Part shown: piece by piece, positions 36,646 to 40,419 of the stretch
How the letters are laid out: every line of letters starts with the position of its first letter
How positions within the stretch are numbered: the stretch's first letter is position 1
Source of the DNA: a virus
Virus record (IMG/VR): IMGVR_UViG_3300038548_000181
Location: 1-40,419 of that record
Length of the DNA stretch: 40,419 bases
Reading direction: 5' to 3' (one strand)
The notes under the pieces: generated by a model
The model's input: the letters and a program-made list of their open reading frames with translations, nothing else
What the model was told of the DNA's origin: nothing
Database searches by the model: none
Translations under genes and position numbers: made by a program

Positions 36646-37124
36646 AGCCTGCCATCAAATGTAATATCAGTATCATCTATCTTAATACTATCCATTAGAA
36701 ACAGTACCTTGCCCGAATTAGTGGAAGGTATTGTTATTTTGCCAACTTCTACCAAATAGCTTCTTATAGCCGGTGAGAATAATTCGCCCATATACCACAT
36801 AAACTCTGTTAGATCGTCTTTATCGTTACCCGCGCCCATCCATAAGCTGTCATTCCATAAAGGATGAGTTCTAGCTAATGTTATCCAGCCTCCAGGTGTC
36901 CATGTAATCAATGCTGCAAAAGGCGCTGTGCCTGCTGAAGGATGCTCTGTTGGCCATAATCCAATGCCAAACCTAACCTCATTAATAGTAAACTGGACTA
37001 ATTCGTGAGCCTCCCAAGTATTAATGCGGCGTATCTCATTAGGCTCATAATCCTCTATAGCCTGATAAGGTATAGCCTCAGCCTGTAGTGATACCAGTGC
37101 TATTAGTAATATTAAGTATTTCAT
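36642..37124 (-). CDS. Secreted protein of the lysis block, 160 aa
   Basis: The N terminus MKYLILLIALVSLQAEA is a clear signal peptide, with AEA as cleavage site. The mature part (IPYQAIEDYEPNEIRRINTW, GTAPFAALITWTPGGWITLA) is rich in Trp and Phe; no known domain is recognised. It is located at the end of the lysis operon. The site before it is an AACGAGGATTAGAC leader. It could modify the envelope or exclude other phages; unknown. Confidence 0.75.
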   Translation of the reverse strand: MKYLILLIALVSLQAEAIPYQAIEDYEPNEIRRINTWEAHELVQFTINEVRFGIGLWPTEHPSAGTAPFAALITWTPGGWITLARTHPLWNDSLWMGAGNDKDDLTEFMWYMGELFSPAIRSYLVEVGKITIPSTNSGKVLFLMDSIKIDDTDITFDGRL

Positions 37125-37126
37125 GT

Positions 37127-37372
37127 CTAATCCTCGTTTGCTGGTTGATTTATTTCATAGTCATTATTGCGGTGCAGCTTAACTGTTTTAACCCCTAGCT
37201 TCATATAGATAATGATTGAATGGCCGTATAATAATTTGTCATGCTGGTTATACTTAATCTGTAAACACTCAAGCTTTTTATACAGCAGATAAACCGCAAC
37301 GATTAGCAATGTAATTACTAATTGGGATATATTTAGTTCAACCCAAGATACAGCGCCCCTGATAAATTCCAT
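37127..37372 (-). CDS. Single-pass membrane protein of the lysis block, 81 aa
   Basis: Start set at ATG 37372 with GTGAGGGCATTATAC before it; a GTG start 18 codons earlier is possible. One hydrophobic helix (ISQLVITLLIVAVYLLYKKL) is followed by a basic tail (MKLGVKTVKLHRNNDYEI). It could be a second holin or i-spanin-like protein; length and topology do not decide. Confidence 0.65.
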   Translation of the reverse strand: MEFIRGAVSWVELNISQLVITLLIVAVYLLYKKLECLQIKYNQHDKLLYGHSIIIYMKLGVKTVKLHRNNDYEINQPANED

Positions 37373-37448
37373 GTATAATGCCCTCACAATAATTAATAAT
37401 GATGTTTTAAAAGCTGGGCTTTGCACCCTCGTTGAGTCTGGTCTTTTA

Positions 37449-37474
37449 CCTCCCCTGTAATGGGGGAGGCTTTT
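37449..37474 (+). terminator. Strong GC hairpin with T-run on the plus strand
   Basis: CCTCCCC (37449-37455) pairs with GGGGAGG (37463-37469), followed by CTTTT. On the plus strand this is a terminator that would stop late rightward transcription intruding into the leftward lysis genes; on the minus strand there is no T-run. Confidence 0.65.
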
Positions 37475-37649
37475 ATATCTCTTCTCTCCGGCGCTCTTCG
37501 TTTAATTCAATTGAAGCCCTTACTAGACCCTCTTCTATATGCTTAGCATCAAGGCTTTGAAGGTGTATAGCTTGGTGGCGATCATTATCCCAATCAAGCC
37601 TAAATTCCATCATTCTTTCATCCAACCATATCTTTGTTAACTTCGCCAT
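37473..37649 (-). CDS. Small helical protein upstream of membrane gene, 58 aa
   Basis: The frame from ATG 37649 (GAGAGGGTTAATT before it) gives a charged helix (MAKLTKIWLDERMMEFRLDW...). Only two bases separate it from the endolysin gene. The stop lies on the edge of the hairpin at 37449-37474. No family recognised. Confidence 0.6.
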   Translation of the reverse strand: MAKLTKIWLDERMMEFRLDWDNDRHQAIHLQSLDAKHIEEGLVRASIELNEERRREEI

Positions 37650-37651
37650 AA

Positions 37652-38062
37652 TTAACCCTCTCTCATCGCAATAACTAGCCTCTCAGCCCTCCCGCCCACT
37701 TGCCGATACCATTTGCTATCTATCATCGCATCAGCCGCTAGATCGTAAGCATTGACCCGTATAGCCGATATCATATTCTTAAACTTTAATACGCCATTAA
37801 CTCCAATATTAAACGCCATGTTAGCTATTACGAGCTGTCTATTATCATTTAGACGGCAGAACCATTGATGATTAGATAACTGGGCTATCTTCTCCATTAC
37901 TGCATGTTTAAGTAATTCTTCAGCTATACGCTCTGGCATATCATTATCTTCAAGGTTCCATCCATAGCCTACAGTCTGCTTATTAGCTGAACAGGCATAA
38001 ACTCTAGGCTCAAACCCTTCATCACGTTTTAAATCTTCGGTTAGTTGCTTTAAGTCAATCAT
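37652..38062 (-). CDS. Endolysin, GH24 lysozyme (T4-type)
   Basis: The product is 136 aa with the GH24 elements: catalytic Glu in LKRDEGFEPRVYAC, then TVGYGWNLEDND (the T-x-G-Y-G strand with Asp nearby), NMAFNIGVNGVLKFKNM, and the C-terminal SKWYRQVGGRAERL. It cleaves the glycan bond of peptidoglycan. No signal or anchor is seen, so it needs the holin to reach the periplasm. The start overlaps the tiny membrane gene upstream by ATGA. Confidence 0.95.
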   Translation of the reverse strand: MIDLKQLTEDLKRDEGFEPRVYACSANKQTVGYGWNLEDNDMPERIAEELLKHAVMEKIAQLSNHQWFCRLNDNRQLVIANMAFNIGVNGVLKFKNMISAIRVNAYDLAADAMIDSKWYRQVGGRAERLVIAMREG

Positions 38063-38130
38063 GCTGTAACCACCATTATAATAATTAATATAACTAACAT
38101 GCCTAAGCCTTGCTTCTCTTGAGTAGTCAT
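38059..38130 (-). CDS. Tiny membrane peptide before the endolysin, 23 aa
   Basis: Excellent GAGGGGAGCGTA site before ATG 38130 and ATGA overlap with the endolysin start. The product (MTTQEKQGLGMLVILIIIMV...) is one hydrophobic helix with a polar N terminus. It may couple endolysin translation or assist lysis. Confidence 0.6.
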   Translation of the reverse strand: MTTQEKQGLGMLVILIIIMVVTA

Positions 38131-38163
38131 TACGCTCCCCTCATCTATATCTCTTATGGTGTG

Positions 38164-38361
38164 TTATCCGTAGTCTCTTTCTAATTCTTGCTTCATAAAC
38201 ATTATCTTTTCATTTATCTCTTTACGGCTTTGGTAATATCTATCTTTGAGCCTAACTTTCTCGCGCTCTAGCACTCTTATTTCTGTATCTATCATTACGC
38301 CAACACAGATGTTTCTAGTTTCATAAGGTAGCGCGTTAAATGCATCTGAAACTTTTTTCAT
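38164..38361 (-). CDS. Coiled-coil hypothetical protein, 65 aa
   Basis: The product (MKKVSDAFNALPYETRNICV...) has a short N-terminal part and a basic coiled coil (EREKVRLKDRYYQSRKEINE). It starts two bases after the holin stop, with GGGGGATAGAG as the ribosome site. Function unknown. Confidence 0.65.
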   Translation of the reverse strand: MKKVSDAFNALPYETRNICVGVMIDTEIRVLEREKVRLKDRYYQSRKEINEKIMFMKQELERDYG

Positions 38362-38363
38362 CT

Positions 38364-38855
38364 CTATCCCCCCATCCGCTTAGTTTTTTCTTTAGAGCCT
38401 GAACTAGAGCCAAACCAGAAATTCATAATCTGAGCCTGAGCTGCGGTCATTATCCCTATAAGCGTTGTTACCAAACCCTGAATATCCACAGGGATTTTGA
38501 CATCGCCACTCATCAACATAAACATTAACCAGAAATAACCCACAGTATAAATGGAGCTGAGCGTTATCTGAGGCAAGATACCGGTATCAATGGCTAACTT
38601 TCTAGCGCTATCCCGATCCTGTATATCCAGCTTTTTCATCTGAACTCTGAAATCACCGTCTGCACTCTTCAATGCCAGGAGTTGGTCAGGAGTTGCCCCT
38701 AGAACAGCCTGAGAGATCATGTCCTCATCATAAGCGCCTTCCCGCCCTAGTAGAGCCTGTCCGATTACGTTTACAGCAGCGCCCGCTAATGGCCCTCCTA
38801 TGGCAGCAGCTAATGTTGGTGCTACTGCCGCTAATGTTTGTTTCCAATTACTCAT
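38364..38855 (-). CDS. Holin, 3-TM superfamily (GTA holin type)
   Basis: The product is 163 aa. The N terminus (NWKQTLAAVAPTLAAAIGGP, LAGAAVNVIGQALLG) and two later hydrophobic spans (LSSIYTVGYFWLMFMLM and LVTTLIGIMTAAQAQIMNFW) plus the C-terminal FWFGSSSGSKEKTK match the 3TM holin family. It forms inner-membrane lesions that release the endolysin. It is coupled by ATGA overlap to the upstream gene. The family match is strong. Confidence 0.88.
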   Translation of the reverse strand: MSNWKQTLAAVAPTLAAAIGGPLAGAAVNVIGQALLGREGAYDEDMISQAVLGATPDQLLALKSADGDFRVQMKKLDIQDRDSARKLAIDTGILPQITLSSIYTVGYFWLMFMLMSGDVKIPVDIQGLVTTLIGIMTAAQAQIMNFWFGSSSGSKEKTKRMGG

Positions 38856-39148
38856 ATTCTATGCTCCTCTACCATTCGCTCTACATCGTTAAGCGGTCTG
38901 TTCATTTCTGCTCTGATTATTGCTCTGTATTTGTCTATCTCTTTTTCTTGTTCAGCTATACCTGACTCTATTTGCTCTCTTAACCCCCTTAATAGAACGG
39001 TTGTCTCTTGATTAGAGAACGTGATTACTTCCATTACAATGTGTTCTAGGCACTTCTTTGCTATTTCCAATGATGCCAGCCTTTGCTTATGACTCCTTTT
39101 ATAAAACCTAGCCTCATCCTCAGCACTTTTCCTCTGAGCAGTAACCAT
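38852..39148 (-). CDS. Hypothetical helical protein, 98 aa
   Basis: Start at 39148 after TCGAGGGGAAAAGATT, inside the end of the preceding frame. The product (MVTAQRKSAEDEARFYKRSH...) is a charged, mostly helical coiled-coil protein ending VERMVEEHRI. ATGA-coupled to the holin gene. It might be an antiholin-like or regulatory partner, but no motif shows this. Confidence 0.65.
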   Translation of the reverse strand: MVTAQRKSAEDEARFYKRSHKQRLASLEIAKKCLEHIVMEVITFSNQETTVLLRGLREQIESGIAEQEKEIDKYRAIIRAEMNRPLNDVERMVEEHRI

Positions 39149-39423
39149 AATCTTTTCCCCTCGACTGTAATTAATAACAGTATACACCTAAAATGATACG
39201 CCATCGTCCTATTGCTCTGTGCTTTAAACATCCAATACCATATCCCGTCCAGCTTAATAGGCTCAACATCATCCATAGCTGACATTGTGTTAGTAAATGT
39301 TTTAAGGCTTTGTGGTTTTTCGCCGTTAGTACGGGCACCTAATACATGCGTCCTAATTATTGTGCGATGCAAAGGCCCACGAGCTGAATATAAAACTTGT
39401 CTTATCTCATTCGGTAAGCTCAT
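39061..39423 (-). CDS. Hypothetical winged-helix-like protein, 120 aa
   Basis: From ATG 39423 the first 75 residues (MSLPNEIRQVLYSARGPLHR, SLKTFTNTMSAMDDVEPIKL, DGIWYWMFKAQS) read like a small winged helix with a DGIWYW wing. The rest overlaps the next gene by 88 bases and is rich in Leu/Arg, so the natural stop may have been lost or the tail is a read-through. Its place after ninG and before the lysis genes is where late antiterminators are found. Function unknown. Confidence 0.55.
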   Translation of the reverse strand: MSLPNEIRQVLYSARGPLHRTIIRTHVLGARTNGEKPQSLKTFTNTMSAMDDVEPIKLDGIWYWMFKAQSNRTMAYHFRCILLLITVEGKRLWLLLRGKVLRMRLGFIKGVISKGWHHWK

Positions 39424-39660
39424 TTAAATATCCGTATGTTTCATAATAGATTGATGCACAATAGAGAACCGTACAGCCTTACCGCTTGATTCTTCTATGT
39501 CAGCCATTTTCATAATTGGAGTCTCAGGCTTAGCCCATATATAAATGACGTTTTTAACAGTCTTCTTACACCATCCCTGTGCTGGGAAGTTGTGCGTTTT
39601 CATGGTTATAAATCCCTGGCCTACAACATCTCTAAAGTCTTGAAATCTCATTGCTTTCAT
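39424..39660 (-). CDS. Hypothetical protein, 78 aa
   Basis: The ATG overlaps the NinG stop by one base (TAATG), with an AACGAGGGCAGAA leader. The product (MKAMRFQDFRDVVGQGFITM...) is basic, with a C-terminal alpha/beta segment. No family recognised. Confidence 0.6.
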   Translation of the reverse strand: MKAMRFQDFRDVVGQGFITMKTHNFPAQGWCKKTVKNVIYIWAKPETPIMKMADIEESSGKAVRFSIVHQSIMKHTDI

Positions 39661-40217
39661 TATTCTGCCCTCGTTATTGATTTAAGTTTACGCTGATAAA
39701 ACTTTTTCAACTCCTTTAATTCTTCTATGGTGTATTTCTTAGGTGTGTTTTCGCCCTCTAATTCATCAAGCTTTTTAATGCCGATCTTACTAATAAGATT
39801 TGGGCGGTAATTAGCAATGTTTCCGCTAAGATGATTATTGCAAGGAGCGCACTGCTTATGACAATTCCGCTCATTAAATCGTAATTCAGGATTAGCGCCG
39901 ACAGACTTATAATGACCAGCGTGGTATTGGCCGCTATGATGACGGCCACAACTGATACAAGGCAGAGAACCATCACGAGCGCGGATGAAAGAATTAAAAA
40001 CCTGCTGGCATTCTTTAATCCATTGAGAGCGTGATTTAATTGCATTCTTCATTCTCCTTGTTTCTTTGTTAAATTCCTTAGCAGCCTTAACCTTATTATC
40101 AGCTCTAATTAATTCTAGCGAACAGGTAACAGAGCAGGCTTTAGCCATTGAGCTGAAAGGTATAAAATCCTTTAGGCATACCCGACAGCGTTTAGGTTTT
40201 ATTATTTTCTTCTTCAT
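39660..40217 (-). CDS. ninG: NinG (Rap) recombination nuclease
   Basis: The product is 185 aa from ATG 40217 (a longer frame to 40259 overlaps the previous gene and starts without a site). N-terminal zinc-type cysteines (CRVCLKDF, ACSVTC) and the C-terminal core CISCGRHHSGQYHAGHYKSV, NCHKQCAPCNNHLSG are the NinG signature, with HNH-like CxxC pairs and histidines. Lambda NinG (Rap) is a structure-specific nuclease that acts on recombination junctions with the annealing protein. It overlaps the NinB-like gene by 26 bases. Confidence 0.92.
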   Translation of the reverse strand: MKKKIIKPKRCRVCLKDFIPFSSMAKACSVTCSLELIRADNKVKAAKEFNKETRRMKNAIKSRSQWIKECQQVFNSFIRARDGSLPCISCGRHHSGQYHAGHYKSVGANPELRFNERNCHKQCAPCNNHLSGNIANYRPNLISKIGIKKLDELEGENTPKKYTIEELKELKKFYQRKLKSITRAE

Positions 40218-40419
40218 AAAGTAATCTAAATATCTCAGGGAATGGAACGCTAACACCAAACTTATTAGCCATGTGACGATTCAATGTTTCATAAACTTTT
40301 GATACTTCATCTGTCTCTAAATCTCTAGTGCGTTCCTTGCCTAGCATTGCCTTCTGTACTGGCTTCCATAGAAACTGTTTAGCTAGGTCATCAGTCCAAG
40401 GAATATCTATCTCAGGCTT
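40192..40419 (-). CDS. NinB/Orf-like recombination protein, C-terminal part (joins 349-1 after closure)
   Basis: On the circle this is the 3' end of the gene whose start is at 349. The stop is at 40194-40192 and the last residues are EIFRLLYEEENNKT. The stretch 40293-40419 repeats bases 1-127, so the gene is 450 nt in all (149 aa). It overlaps the ninG start by 26 bases. Confidence 0.75.
   Translation of the reverse strand, partial: KPEIDIPWTDDLAKQFLWKPVQKAMLGKERTRDLETDEVSKVYETLNRHMANKFGVSVPFPEIFRLLYEEENNKT
40293..40419. repeat. Terminal direct repeat, right copy
   Basis: Identical to bases 1-127. See the left copy: the two together show that the assembly closes into a circle and that one copy is redundant. 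Confidence 0.95.

Noticed and set aside
37373-37426. GTG start 18 codons upstream of the 81-aa membrane protein
   Set aside because: The AACGAGG leader directly abuts the GTG, too close to work; ATG 37372 has correct spacing.

Overview
The window is an essentially complete tailed-phage genome from a Gram-negative host. The first and last 127 bases are identical, so it closes into a circle of about 40,292 bp, and the gene split by the ends is restored in frame on closure. The virion genes follow the P22 plan (short-tailed podovirus): small and large terminase, a P22-type portal, scaffold, P22-type coat, gp4-like adaptor, gp10-like tail hub, then a set of ejection proteins and tail or receptor proteins. 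I cannot name the host. The base composition is moderately AT-rich, and there are many tiny genes with a recurring AACGAGGG ribosome-binding leader. I found no integrase, DNA polymerase, full-length CI/LexA-type repressor or obvious Q antiterminator.

Layout. A leftward operon starts from a control region near 3.2 kb and runs across the origin of coordinates to 36.6 kb. It carries small unknown genes, a Rad52/ERF-like annealing protein, an SSB-like protein, two fibronectin-III-like small proteins, a NinB/Orf-like protein, NinG, then a lysis block (3-TM holin, small membrane peptide, GH24 endolysin, and membrane or secreted accessory proteins). A rightward early operon (3.26-6.14 kb) carries a small HTH protein, an HNH-AP2 endonuclease, an XRE protein, a YopX-like protein, a DUF551 protein and small unknowns. 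Two leftward small genes follow at 6.28-6.74 kb.

From 6.78 to 7.79 kb there is an RNA locus without protein genes. It has a strong promoter feeding a roughly 115-nt transcript with two look-alike terminator hairpins, tRNA-Pro(UGG), an unusual tRNA-Leu(UAG), an extended -10 promoter, a densely structured stretch, a degenerate CAU tRNA, and three successive modules each closed by a 12-16 bp stem. One module has an inverted relative at 2.9-3.0 kb with the same arms and an unrelated interior. This is the best candidate here for something undescribed; it resembles in setting, though not demonstrably in sequence, the giant phage RNAs (GOLLD/ROOL type) that sit beside phage tRNAs.

Rightward genes resume at 7.9 kb with a Phd-like protein, an O-like replication protein with internal iteron-like repeats, and about 20 very small genes, many of unknown function. 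A LexA-type winged-helix domain protein at 13.7 kb stands before the late region. Late genes (14-36.6 kb) begin with beta-rich and repeat-rich virion-type proteins and an HNH protein upstream of the terminase, an atypical place for them. A leftward four-gene moron (Phd-like plus small membrane proteins) is inserted between portal and scaffold.

Working model: the HTH, XRE and LexA-like proteins set transcription from the divergent control region; the O-like protein recruits host replication; annealase, SSB, NinB-like and NinG proteins recombine the DNA into concatemers; terminase packages it into P22-type heads; the ejection proteins and short tail deliver it.
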